From Victivallales bacterium (GTDB taxonomy: Bacteria; Verrucomicrobiota; Lentisphaeria; Oligosphaerales; Oligosphaeraceae), in the NCBI GenBank assembly GCA_017964325.1, contig JAGCSE010000134.1, positions 1 through 15,586 of the forward strand: a stretch of 15,586 bases of DNA, written 5' to 3'. Numbering within the stretch: the stretch's first letter is position 1; every line of letters starts with the position of its first letter. This document shows, piece after piece, positions 1 to 6,981 of this stretch. Below the pieces are notes generated by a model. That model had not been told where the DNA came from and ran no database searches. It was given only the letters and a program-made list of their open reading frames with translations. The position numbers and the translations under genes are program-made.

Positions 1-493
1 ATTCGCAATACATCTCGACGAGCCCTTTGCCGCTCTTGTTTCGAGCTGTGGAAAGCCATTCGTCATAACGGCTTCCGGCATTGTAGATCCGTTCAAAATC
101 AGCCAGAGGCCGTTTGGTTTTCTTCGCGATTTCAAACGCGCAGCGCGTGAATGGATAGACGCATTGGACTTGGAAGTAATTGGCGGGCGTCTTGAAGAAT
201 TCGTTTTCGCCGTATCTCAAGGAGAAATTAAACGGCAGGAGGCCGTCCTCCCGTTGATTTTGCATGAAAACGTCTTGCGACGCCCAAGCGGCCTGCGGAT
301 CGTAGTCGGCCAGGAAAAGATTGTCTTGATTGTGTTCAAGCCAGATGCCCGTGTAGCAGTCGCCGGCCAGCAGCAGGGGAGTCGGATACTGTTTGAATTG
401 CCGGACATTCGCGAGAAATGCCTCTTTTGCCTTCGGCAATTGTTCGGCGATGCGCCGACGTTCGTCTTCAGTAAAGATGACTTGTGGAATCAT
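1..493 (-). CDS. (alpha/alpha)6-barrel glycosidase-like protein, N-terminal part (cut by window edge)
   Basis: The minus strand is open from an ATG at 493 to the left edge, giving about 164 residues of an incomplete protein. The sequence resembles the MGH1-like / GH63-type glycosidases with an (alpha/alpha)6 fold: visible pieces include DGLLPFNFSLRYG, a Y-P-F-T segment followed by a helix, and YDEWLSTARNKSGKGLVE, which match the family pattern 'YDxWLxxxRxxxGxGLVE'. No signal peptide is visible, so the protein is probably cytoplasmic. The catalytic acids lie downstream, outside the window. There is no convincing Shine-Dalgarno site before the ATG, but no alternative ATG lies upstream in frame. 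The gene diverges from glpK across a 125-bp AT-rich gap. Family membership is fairly likely; the exact substrate (an alpha-glucoside, trehalose or mannosylglycerate) cannot be told. Confidence 0.75.
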   Translation of the reverse strand, partial: MIPQVIFTEDERRRIAEQLPKAKEAFLANVRQFKQYPTPLLLAGDCYTGIWLEHNQDNLFLADYDPQAAWASQDVFMQNQREDGLLPFNFSLRYGENEFFKTPANYFQVQCVYPFTRCAFEIAKKTKRPLADFERIYNAGSRYDEWLSTARNKSGKGLVEMYCE

Positions 494-618
494 GGTGAAA
501 AAATACGATGTTTTTTGGACGTTATGGGACAGATGTTCATTTGCAGGGTGTATAAAATAATGTAAAGTAAACTTGATTTATTGCAATTAAACCTTTCAAA
601 CATTCAAAAGGATCGACG
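494..618. promoter_or_regulatory. Divergent promoter region between glycosidase-like gene and glpK
   Basis: This AT-rich gap separates two divergent start codons, so it must hold promoters for both. A weak sigma70-like candidate for glpK is TTGCAG at 541-546 with TAAAGT at 563-568 (16-nt spacing). On the other strand there are only AT-rich stretches (TATTTTATAC around 551-560) without a clear pair. No operator palindrome stands out. The region call follows from gene layout; the hexamers are weak guesses. Confidence 0.35.
598..612 (+). promoter_or_regulatory. glpK leader with Shine-Dalgarno site, identical 15-mer to the TAXI gene leader
   Basis: The leader AAACATTCAAAAGGA ends in a good Shine-Dalgarno sequence (AAAAGGA, 606-612), 6 nt before the glpK ATG at 619, which fixes that start. 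The same 15 bases occur on the minus strand at 10636-10650 in front of the TAXI solute-binding protein gene. Confidence 0.7.
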
Positions 619-2097
619 ATGACGAAATATTTCATGGCTTTAGACCAAGGGACGACGAGTTCGCGGGCAATCATTTTCGATGAATCACTGAAACCGCTTG
701 CATCATCATCGGAGGCATACGAACAGCATTATCCGCAGAATGGCTATGTGGAACACGAGCCGGACGATCTGATCAACAGCACGGTGAATTCCGCTGTCGC
801 GGCAATGGCGCAATTGGGCATCAGCGGAAAGGACATTCAAGCCATCGGCATCACAAATCAACGCGAAACGACGCTTGTGTGGGACAAGAAGACGGGCGAA
901 TGTATCCACCGTGCCATCGTCTGGCAGTGCCGGCGGACGGCTGATATCTGCAAAGTTCTTAAGGACGAAGGACTTGAACCATACGTCAAGCAGGCCACGG
1001 GACTCATCATCGATCCATATTTTTCAGGGACGAAAATCAAATGGCTGCTGGACAACGTCCCTAATGCTCGTCAACGCGCTGAAAACGGCGAACTGCTTTT
1101 CGGCACGGTCGACACCTATCTGATCTGGAAGTTGAGTAACGGCAAGGCGCATGTGACGGATTACACGAATGCGTCCCGCACAATGCTGTTCAACATCCGT
1201 ACGCTGGACTGGGATGACAAGTTGCTGCAACGCCTGGGGATACCGCGTTGCATGCTGCCGAAAGTCGTGCCGTCGAGCGGCCTTGCGGCGACGTGCGATC
1301 ATCCTGCATTCGGCCATGCTCCGATACCGATCACTGGCATCGCGGGCGACCAGCAGTCGGCACTGGCTGGACAATATTGCGATCAATACGGCGATATGAA
1401 AATCACTTACGGAACGGGCGCGTTTCTGCTGTTGAACACAGGCGACCGCTTCATTGAGAGCAACAATGGCCTGTTGACGACGCTTGGCGCGGGCACGCGG
1501 CCGGGCAAGCCCGAATACGTTCTGGAAGGTTCCGTCTTCATGGCGGGAGCGATCATGCAATGGCTGCGGGATGGTCTGGGCATCCTGCCGGACACTGCGC
1601 AGACGTCGGAAATCGCGAAGTCCGTGAAAGATACGGGCGGCGTCTGCCTTGTTCCCGCTTTCACGGGGCTTGGCGCACCGCATTGGAACGCTCAGGCTCG
1701 TGCATCGCTGACAGGCATGACGCGTGCGACGACTTATCGCGAAATCATTCGTGCGGCGGACGAAGCGATTGCCTTCCAATGCGCGGATTTGATCAAGGCG
1801 ATGGAGCAGGACATGCAGGCCGCCGCAGGCAGCATCCGCGTCGATGGCGGCGCCGCGAGGGACGAATTTCTGTTGCAGTTCCAGGCGGACATGCTAAACC
1901 ATGACATCGAACGGCCTGATTATGTGGAAAGCACGGCATTGGGTGCGGTTCGTCTTGCAATGATGGCGACAGGACTGGCGGCAAAGCGTGGCGAAGGCAG
2001 CCGGACGTTCAAGCCATCGATGTCGGAAACTGAACGCACGGAACATCTTGCGCGTTGGAAGAAGGCACTGAAAAGTGTGCTGGACGCTGCGGAATAG
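619..2097 (+). CDS. glpK: Glycerol kinase
   Basis: Glycerol kinase phosphorylates glycerol with ATP to sn-glycerol 3-phosphate in the cytoplasm, the entry step of glycerol catabolism. The 492-residue length is typical. Family marks of the FGGY kinases are intact: the N-terminal phosphate-binding loop DQGTTSSRA (residues 9-17), the glycerol-contacting R82-E83 in TNQRETT, W102, Y134 in DPYFSGTKI, and the catalytic Asp in GIAGDQQSALAGQ (D244). The second ATPase-fold half contains YGTGAFLL and DGGAARDEFLLQFQAD. The start is supported by AAAAGGA 6 nt upstream. No glpF facilitator, glpD dehydrogenase or glpR regulator is next to it; instead an esterase lipoprotein gene follows after 4 nt, apparently in the same operon. 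Assignment is nearly certain. Confidence 0.96.
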   Translation: MTKYFMALDQGTTSSRAIIFDESLKPLASSSEAYEQHYPQNGYVEHEPDDLINSTVNSAVAAMAQLGISGKDIQAIGITNQRETTLVWDKKTGECIHRAIVWQCRRTADICKVLKDEGLEPYVKQATGLIIDPYFSGTKIKWLLDNVPNARQRAENGELLFGTVDTYLIWKLSNGKAHVTDYTNASRTMLFNIRTLDWDDKLLQRLGIPRCMLPKVVPSSGLAATCDHPAFGHAPIPITGIAGDQQSALAGQYCDQYGDMKITYGTGAFLLLNTGDRFIESNNGLLTTLGAGTRPGKPEYVLEGSVFMAGAIMQWLRDGLGILPDTAQTSEIAKSVKDTGGVCLVPAFTGLGAPHWNAQARASLTGMTRATTYREIIRAADEAIAFQCADLIKAMEQDMQAAAGSIRVDGGAARDEFLLQFQADMLNHDIERPDYVESTALGAVRLAMMATGLAAKRGEGSRTFKPSMSETERTEHLARWKKALKSVLDAAE

Positions 2098-2101
2098 TCC
2101 T

Positions 2102-3493
2102 ATGAAAAGGACGTTAATGGTATTGACGACTTGTGTTCTGGCCGCTTGCGGGCAGGACGCAGTAGATTTGAACAAAACAGTCAAGGAGAAGATGGCAACA
2201 ATGGAAAGTGTTGAATGCATCCGTCCGGATTATGATAAGCCAAACTACGACGAATCGAAAATCGCGCCTTATACATTGGAAGATCCGCTGACCTTTGCGG
2301 ACGGCACGAAGCTGAAAGGCCCGGAAGAGTGGCCGAAACGCCGTGCGGAGATTCTGGAAATCTTCGCAAAAGAGATGTACGGCCAGGAGCCTCCGAAGCC
2401 GGAAGCTCTTGTGACGGAACTTGTTGACGAAAAGGTTGGAGCATTGGCTGGGTTCGCGGTTCGCAGCCAATATAAGATGTGGTTCAAAGCGGACAAGAGC
2501 GGCCCGTGCATCACATGGATCGTGTTCCGCCCGCGCTACGCGAAAGGGCCCGTTCCTGTGATTCTGTTTTTGAATTATCGCGGCAACCATGAATTAGTGA
2601 CGGATCCGGACATTCCTGTCATGACGGCGTGGAGCCGCAACGGCGACCAGGCGAAGAACCACCAGGCGTTGGAGGAAAGCCGTGGCGCATTCTGCAAGTC
2701 TGATTCAAACACGGCGTTTCCAATCGGCTCCATCATCGCCCGCGGCTTCGCCGTCATGAGCGCATGTTACTGCGAAGTCTCGCCGGATCCCATTCAGCAT
2801 GAACCGGATCCGAAATATTCGCAGCAGACGTTCGCCTACACGGGCGTGTTCGATTTGTGGGGCAAGCGTGATGAATCACGCACGGACAATATCACGGCGC
2901 TTGGTGCATGGGCGTGGGCATTGTCGCGCGGTTTGGATTTGGCGGAGCGGATTCCCGAACTCGATACGAAGAAATCGGTTGTGACTGGTTGTTCGCGTTT
3001 GGGCAAGGCGGCGTTCATCGCCGCCGCACGCGATGAGCGTTTCGCCGTCTGCGTGCCGAACCAGTGCGGTGGCGGCGGCGTTTGCATCGCAAAGCGCGAT
3101 TTTGGAGAAGTTCCTGGAACTGAAGTGGTTAACTTTACGCATTGGTACTGCAAGGCATACACGAAATATGCGAAGAACCCGCCGAAACTGCTGACGTTCG
3201 ACCAGCATCTGCTGCTGGCTTCCATCGCGCCGCGCCGCGTTCTCGTGGAAGGTTTCGGCCCAAACAACTGGATGGACACGGAGGCGGAATACATCGCCTG
3301 CAAGGCGGCGTCACCTGCATGGGAGTTCTTAGGCCTGCCCGGCATGCCCGGAAAAGGCTATCCGGACTATTATGATACGTCCTGTATCGGTCCGTATCTT
3401 GGCTATGTCCGCCGTACGGAACAACATGGCATCGCGGCCATCGACTGGATGTGGATGATGGATTTCGCGCGGAATGCGTTTGAAGGGAAGTAA
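2102..3493 (+). CDS. CE15-like glucuronoyl esterase lipoprotein
   Basis: The 463-residue product resembles bacterial carbohydrate esterase family 15 enzymes, which split the ester between 4-O-methylglucuronate side chains of xylan and lignin alcohols. It begins with a lipoprotein signal: basic MKR, a short hydrophobic stretch and lipobox LAAC (Cys16), so it is probably membrane-anchored and acts outside the cytoplasm. The nucleophile motif GCSRLGKAA places Ser298; FDQHLLLASIAPRRV supplies a likely catalytic His369; MDTEAEY (Asp392) aligns with the position used as acid in some bacterial members. The usual SGCGGAA segment reads NQCGGGG here. The start at 2102 was chosen over an in-frame ATG at 2075 because it gives the signal peptide and avoids overlap with glpK; no clear Shine-Dalgarno site precedes it, so translational coupling is plausible. 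A related alpha/beta-hydrolase esterase is the alternative. Confidence 0.85.
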   Translation: MKRTLMVLTTCVLAACGQDAVDLNKTVKEKMATMESVECIRPDYDKPNYDESKIAPYTLEDPLTFADGTKLKGPEEWPKRRAEILEIFAKEMYGQEPPKPEALVTELVDEKVGALAGFAVRSQYKMWFKADKSGPCITWIVFRPRYAKGPVPVILFLNYRGNHELVTDPDIPVMTAWSRNGDQAKNHQALEESRGAFCKSDSNTAFPIGSIIARGFAVMSACYCEVSPDPIQHEPDPKYSQQTFAYTGVFDLWGKRDESRTDNITALGAWAWALSRGLDLAERIPELDTKKSVVTGCSRLGKAAFIAAARDERFAVCVPNQCGGGGVCIAKRDFGEVPGTEVVNFTHWYCKAYTKYAKNPPKLLTFDQHLLLASIAPRRVLVEGFGPNNWMDTEAEYIACKAASPAWEFLGLPGMPGKGYPDYYDTSCIGPYLGYVRRTEQHGIAAIDWMWMMDFARNAFEGK

Positions 3494-3510
3494 AAAGCCT
3501 AAAAGCGTTA

Positions 3511-3546
3511 AGGGGAGGATTGCCCAAGAGCAATCTTCCCTTTTTT
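3511..3546 (+). terminator. Rho-independent terminator after the glpK-esterase operon
   Basis: An 11-bp stem (GGGAGGATTGC at 3513-3523 with GCAATCTTCCC at 3530-3540, one G-T wobble) closes a 6-nt loop and is followed directly by six T residues. It lies 19 nt after the esterase stop codon and separates this operon from the AT-rich cassette. Confidence 0.93.
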
Positions 3547-3614
3547 GTTTTTTAATAGGTGAAAGGGTGTCAGAAAAAATATCTTCTATTTATTTTTTTT
3601 GTTTGATTTTCTTC

Positions 3615-3643
3615 TTGAAAATGTTTTGAAAATGACTAAATTA
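3615..3643 (+). promoter_or_regulatory. Possible promoter of the AT-rich two-gene cassette
   Basis: After the terminator there is about 150 bases of AT-rich sequence with no coding potential. The best sigma70-like candidate is TTGAAA (3615-3620) with TAAATT (3637-3642), 16 nt apart. Because the upstream operon is terminated, a promoter must lie in this gap; the exact hexamers are uncertain. Confidence 0.3.
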
Positions 3644-3693
3644 ATTCATGTCATTACTTGTGAAGGTATGTAAAAATTTTCAGGAGGATCAAT

Positions 3694-4044
3694 ATGGTGA
3701 AGAAGTCAATTAGAAGCGAAGCCTTGGAATTGGTGAAGGCTCATTGTGAATTTGATCCACAGACTCTTTTGATTCTCTATTTTCAATCTAAAAAGGAAGA
3801 AGAGGTCAGATTGTTGGAAGTCAGCAGCGATGTATTGCCGTCTGGACTCGTTTTTCCGCTGACGTTTGCTCCTGATAAAGAGGAAGGAATGCAGTATCCC
3901 TGTACAATTATTGTCGTTTCACAAGAAGATTATGAAAAAATTAGACAAGGAGATTTGACACTTCCAGATGACTGGGGAAAACTGGAAGATGGTGAAGAAT
4001 TGTTCAAAAAGACAGAAATGCTTGAAGAGGCAAATAAGGATTGA
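3694..4044 (+). CDS. Unrecognised 116-residue acidic protein, first gene of AT-rich pair
   Basis: I do not recognise this family with certainty. The start is well supported by AGGAGGA (3682-3688), 5 nt before the ATG. The product is small, soluble and acidic, with no signal peptide or membrane segment. A predicted alpha/beta core contains LLILYF, EVRLLEVSSDVL, a FPLTFAPD segment and YPCTIIVVSQEDYEKI, followed by a conserved-looking LPDDWGKL and an acidic charged tail. It lacks the GSxxxG nucleotidyltransferase signature, so it is not the MNT partner usually found with HEPN proteins. The next gene starts after 1 nt, so the two products are probably made together and may interact. Base composition is much more AT-rich than the neighbouring genes, which suggests acquisition by transfer. 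An antitoxin-like or sensor role is only a guess. Confidence 0.8.
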   Translation: MVKKSIRSEALELVKAHCEFDPQTLLILYFQSKKEEEVRLLEVSSDVLPSGLVFPLTFAPDKEEGMQYPCTIIVVSQEDYEKIRQGDLTLPDDWGKLEDGEELFKKTEMLEEANKD

Positions 4045-4045
4045 T

Positions 4046-4576
4046 ATGCCGCACGAAACATGGGCTGATGCTTACTTAACCCAGGCAAAACAAGATTTTT
4101 ATCTTGCATTGCATGGTATGAAAAATATTCCTCAAATAGAATATGGTTCATCAGTTTGCATGCTTCTTCAAATGTTTTTTGAGAAGTATGCAAAAGCTGT
4201 TTTTTGTGTTCAGACAGGACAGTTGCCACCAAAGAATCATTTAGCAGCTGGTAATTTTCTAAGTGCTTTGAAGAAAAGTTCAACAAAGTATAAAAAATGG
4301 AAGGATAATCCAACATTAAAACTCTGCTTTGATTTTATCAAGAAAATTGAAAGCTTACAGCCTGCTAATGCCAACAAAGGGAAAGAAATTGATAATTCTC
4401 CTCAGCTTGAATATCCTTGGTGTTTCAACGATGTGATTTATTCACCTGCAATGGATTTGGATATAGTCTCTGAATTGAAGAATGCAAAATCTCCAATTCT
4501 TGCCAATGTTATTCACTTTGCAAAGAATTTGATAGATTCTTTTCCAGTTTTCGTAAAAACACGTCGTTTTTTATAA
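4046..4576 (+). CDS. HEPN-like all-helical protein, second gene of AT-rich pair
   Basis: The 176-residue product is rich in predicted helices. Its first half fits the HEPN pattern: an amphipathic helix with YLTQAKQDFYLAL, a short turn, then a helix GSSVCMLLQMFFEKYAKAVF, equivalent to the 'A..AQQAAEKALKA' helix of HEPN domains, and KNHLAAGNFLSAL where many HEPN proteins have an H-D-L segment. The R-x(4-6)-H ribonuclease motif of toxic HEPN enzymes is not visible, because the only arginines are at the extreme C-terminus. A later LEYPWCFNDVIYSP stretch is distinctive. The start at 4046, not further upstream at 3968, is supported by AAGGA (4036-4040), 5 nt before the ATG, and by the 1-nt gap to the previous stop. 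The protein may be a substrate- or nucleic-acid-binding HEPN, or a partner of the 116 aa protein. HEPN membership is moderately likely. Confidence 0.75.
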   Translation: MPHETWADAYLTQAKQDFYLALHGMKNIPQIEYGSSVCMLLQMFFEKYAKAVFCVQTGQLPPKNHLAAGNFLSALKKSSTKYKKWKDNPTLKLCFDFIKKIESLQPANANKGKEIDNSPQLEYPWCFNDVIYSPAMDLDIVSELKNAKSPILANVIHFAKNLIDSFPVFVKTRRFL

Positions 4577-4588
4577 CTAGTGACTTTT

Positions 4589-4633
4589 CTGAAATTTACT
4601 AATATTCAAAGAGTTGAGAATATAAAATTTCAG
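4589..4633 (+). repeat. Two-stage inverted repeat upstream of the glycyl radical enzyme gene
   Basis: CTGAAATTT (4589-4597) pairs perfectly with AAATTTCAG (4625-4633). Inside it ATATTC (4602-4607) pairs with GAATAT (4618-4623) around a 10-nt loop, leaving a 4-by-1 internal bulge. There is no T-run after it on either strand, so it is a poor terminator. It lies 26 nt before the next ATG and 12 nt after the preceding stop, so it could be an operator, a 5' leader structure or an RNA-processing site. Confidence 0.6.
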
Positions 4634-4659
4634 ATGAAGAAAGACAAGATAAGATAACT

Positions 4660-6915
4660 ATGAATGAACGTCAGAAACATTTGCTGGAACGATACAAAGC
4701 GACGGATGGCGCACGGTCGCGGCTGGATGTGTCGCTGACACGGGATGCGGCGGCATGGCGCGCCATGCGGACGGTTGGTCTGACGCAGGGCGAATGCCGC
4801 GCCTTGACGCTTTTGGAACTGACGCGTCTGACGCCACTTGAACTTGAGGATGACAGCCTTCTGGCGGGCGTCCATCTGGAATGGCATTTCCATGCGGATG
4901 ACAAAGGGCGCGATGCCGCAAAAGACGCGGAGACGTTGAAACAGTTTGGCTGCGACGAGCAGCCGGACAAGTTGCGCTGTCTTCGTGAAAATGTCATGCG
5001 TACCGTCGCAAACTCCTGCATGGGACCTGCTTCCGACGGTGTCATGAATGGTTCGTGGGGTGACATGAATCCGTTCATCGGCATCGGCTGGATGGAGAAC
5101 CATACGGTTCGCGGATTCGACCGCTTGTTGGCAAAAGGCTTCGGCGGATTGCTGAAGGATGTGGAGGAGGCGATGGCGTCCCGCGAACCATGGAGCGTCG
5201 ATTACGTCCGAAGCGAAAGCTTCTACCGTGCGTTGAAAGCCATCTGCGAAGCGGGATTGACGTTGGGCCATCGTTATGCGGAAATGGCGGTAGAAGCTGG
5301 AAACAAAATTCTTGCAGAATGGTGCCTTTCCGTCGAAAACGGCGCGAAAAGCTTTGGCGGCGCCGTGCAATTGCTGTGGTTCGGCCATCTGCTGTCCTGC
5401 GCGGAGGAGTCTGTCATCAATGCGAACAGCATCGGTCGGCTGGATCAGTTGCTGATTCCATATTATCGGAAGGATGTTTCAGACGGCAGGCTGACGAAGG
5501 AAGCCGCCCATGAGCTGATGGTGGATTTCGCCATCAAACTCTACCAGAATTATGATGTGCAGGCGACGACGCTTGGCGGTACGCTACCAGACGGCAGTTG
5601 CGCATGCAACGAATTGACGGACATCATCTTGGATGCGACGGCGGATTTCGGCGAATTGCGTGATTTGTCCTTCCGCATCCATCCTGACACGCCACAGGAA
5701 CTGCTGGAAAAGGCCTGCAAGCTGGTGTTGCGCGGCGGCGGCATCCCGTTCTTTTTCAATGATCAATGTTTCATCCACGCGTTGAACAAACGCGGCATTT
5801 CGCTAGCGGATGCGCGGAACTATTCTCCTATCGGCTGCGTGGAGCTGACGATTCCTGGTAAGGCCGTCTCACGGGCTGTCTCCGGCTGGTTCAGTTTGCT
5901 TAAGGTGTTGGAACTGACCATTCATGGCGGTTACGATGTCTTCCACAAACGACAGACGTTCATCCATTGCAAGAAGCTGGAGGAATACGGAACGTTTGAA
6001 GAGTTCTATCGCGCCTATACGGCTAATATGGAATATCTTGCAGAACGCATGGTGTATTTCTGCCGCCGCGGCGAATTTTCGCAGCGTGAATTCGGGGCGC
6101 AGATTCTGTTTTCACTGCTGACAGATGATTGCGTTCATAACGGTCGTGAAATCAACGATCGCGGAGCGCATTACAATTGGCATTCCATTTGTCTGATGGG
6201 CATTCCGAATACGGCGGATTCGCTGATGGTCTTGAAGAAGGAGATATTCGAAACGCATCATTGGGATGCAGCGGAATTCCGCAAGATGCTGGAAGATAAT
6301 TTCGAAGGACATGAGACGGAACGCTTGCAATTGAAGAACAGCATTCCGAAATACGGCAACGGCATTCTGGAGGTCGATGATCTGGCGGCACGGCTTGGAC
6401 GTGATTTCATCGCCGTCATGGACCGTCTCAGCGAGCCTGGCAGCCAGTTCTTCGTGCATCTGTTCAGCTTCCTGCAGAACGTCTATGCGGGGCAGAAGAT
6501 CGCGGCGACGCCGGATGGACGTCGTTCTGGCGAATCGTTTGCATATTCACTGTCCGCCGCGCCTGGCAACGACAAGTCTGGCGTGACGCGGATGCTGGAA
6601 TCCCTTGGGCGGCAACCACATGAAGAGGCTGCCGGCGGCAGTGCGGCCATCATTGATTTGCATCCAAGTCTTTTCAAAAACGGTGTTGACGGTCCGAAAC
6701 TGCTGGCGGAACTGATCCGCACTGCATTCTTCAAATTAGGCGTCGGCCAGTTGCAGTGGAACGTCGTGACGACGGAGGACATGCAACGTGCGCAAGACGA
6801 TCCGGAGCATTACGGCAATCTGCAAGTGCGTGTCGCAGGCTATTCACAGATGTTCAAGCTGATTGAGCGCAATCTGCAGAATCATCTAATCGCACGACAT
6901 AAACACGATTCATAA
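4660..6915 (+). CDS. Glycyl radical enzyme (PFL/dehydratase superfamily), substrate unknown
   Basis: The 751-residue protein has the PFL-like barrel domain and the C-terminal glycyl radical domain. The thiyl-radical cysteine is C393 in SPIGCVELTIPG, with the neighbouring E395 typical of dehydratase- and lyase-type members; true pyruvate formate-lyase has two adjacent cysteines, so it is not PFL itself. ATPDGRRSGESFAYSLSA (616-633) is the conserved segment before the radical domain, and G727 in VRVAGYSQMF, 24 residues from the end, is the radical-bearing glycine. Such enzymes are cytoplasmic, oxygen-sensitive and need a radical-SAM activase, which is absent from this window. Length is a little below the 780-850 usual for glycerol or choline enzymes. 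The Shine-Dalgarno site is weak, and a hairpin lies just upstream. Membership is very secure; the reaction cannot be assigned. Confidence 0.93.
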   Translation: MNERQKHLLERYKATDGARSRLDVSLTRDAAAWRAMRTVGLTQGECRALTLLELTRLTPLELEDDSLLAGVHLEWHFHADDKGRDAAKDAETLKQFGCDEQPDKLRCLRENVMRTVANSCMGPASDGVMNGSWGDMNPFIGIGWMENHTVRGFDRLLAKGFGGLLKDVEEAMASREPWSVDYVRSESFYRALKAICEAGLTLGHRYAEMAVEAGNKILAEWCLSVENGAKSFGGAVQLLWFGHLLSCAEESVINANSIGRLDQLLIPYYRKDVSDGRLTKEAAHELMVDFAIKLYQNYDVQATTLGGTLPDGSCACNELTDIILDATADFGELRDLSFRIHPDTPQELLEKACKLVLRGGGIPFFFNDQCFIHALNKRGISLADARNYSPIGCVELTIPGKAVSRAVSGWFSLLKVLELTIHGGYDVFHKRQTFIHCKKLEEYGTFEEFYRAYTANMEYLAERMVYFCRRGEFSQREFGAQILFSLLTDDCVHNGREINDRGAHYNWHSICLMGIPNTADSLMVLKKEIFETHHWDAAEFRKMLEDNFEGHETERLQLKNSIPKYGNGILEVDDLAARLGRDFIAVMDRLSEPGSQFFVHLFSFLQNVYAGQKIAATPDGRRSGESFAYSLSAAPGNDKSGVTRMLESLGRQPHEEAAGGSAAIIDLHPSLFKNGVDGPKLLAELIRTAFFKLGVGQLQWNVVTTEDMQRAQDDPEHYGNLQVRVAGYSQMFKLIERNLQNHLIARHKHDS

Positions 6916-6935
6916 TGCTTTTTGCTTAAGGTGAA

Positions 6936-6971
6936 GCCTCTCTCCCGCAATGAATTATGTGGGAGAGAGGC
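6936..6971. terminator. Perfect inverted repeat at the convergent gene junction, probable bidirectional terminator
   Basis: GCCTCTCTCCC (6936-6946) and GGGAGAGAGGC (6961-6971) form an 11-bp perfect stem, which extends to 14 bp with one G-T pair and an 8-nt loop. It sits between the stop codons of the convergent glycyl radical enzyme and flavodoxin genes. Neither strand has a proper T-run after the stem, so termination may depend on Rho or on hairpin strength; position is the main argument. Confidence 0.65.
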
Positions 6972-6981
6972 GGCGTATCCG

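Noticed and set aside
164..565. A 133-codon plus-strand frame at the left end
   Set aside because: It is antisense to the glycosidase-like gene, whose minus-strand translation shows family motifs and good continuity.
1024..1779. A 251-codon open frame antisense to glpK, and a similar one at 4630-5388 antisense to the glycyl radical enzyme
   Set aside because: Both are shadows of certain genes with low-complexity, arginine- and alanine-rich translations.
4046..4576. Classical HEPN ribonuclease toxin
   Set aside because: No arginine stands 4-6 residues before a histidine anywhere in the protein, so the catalytic motif of toxic HEPN RNases is missing.
4660..6915. Pyruvate formate-lyase (pflB)
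   Set aside because: The active site has a single cysteine in GCVE instead of the adjacent cysteine pair of true PFL.
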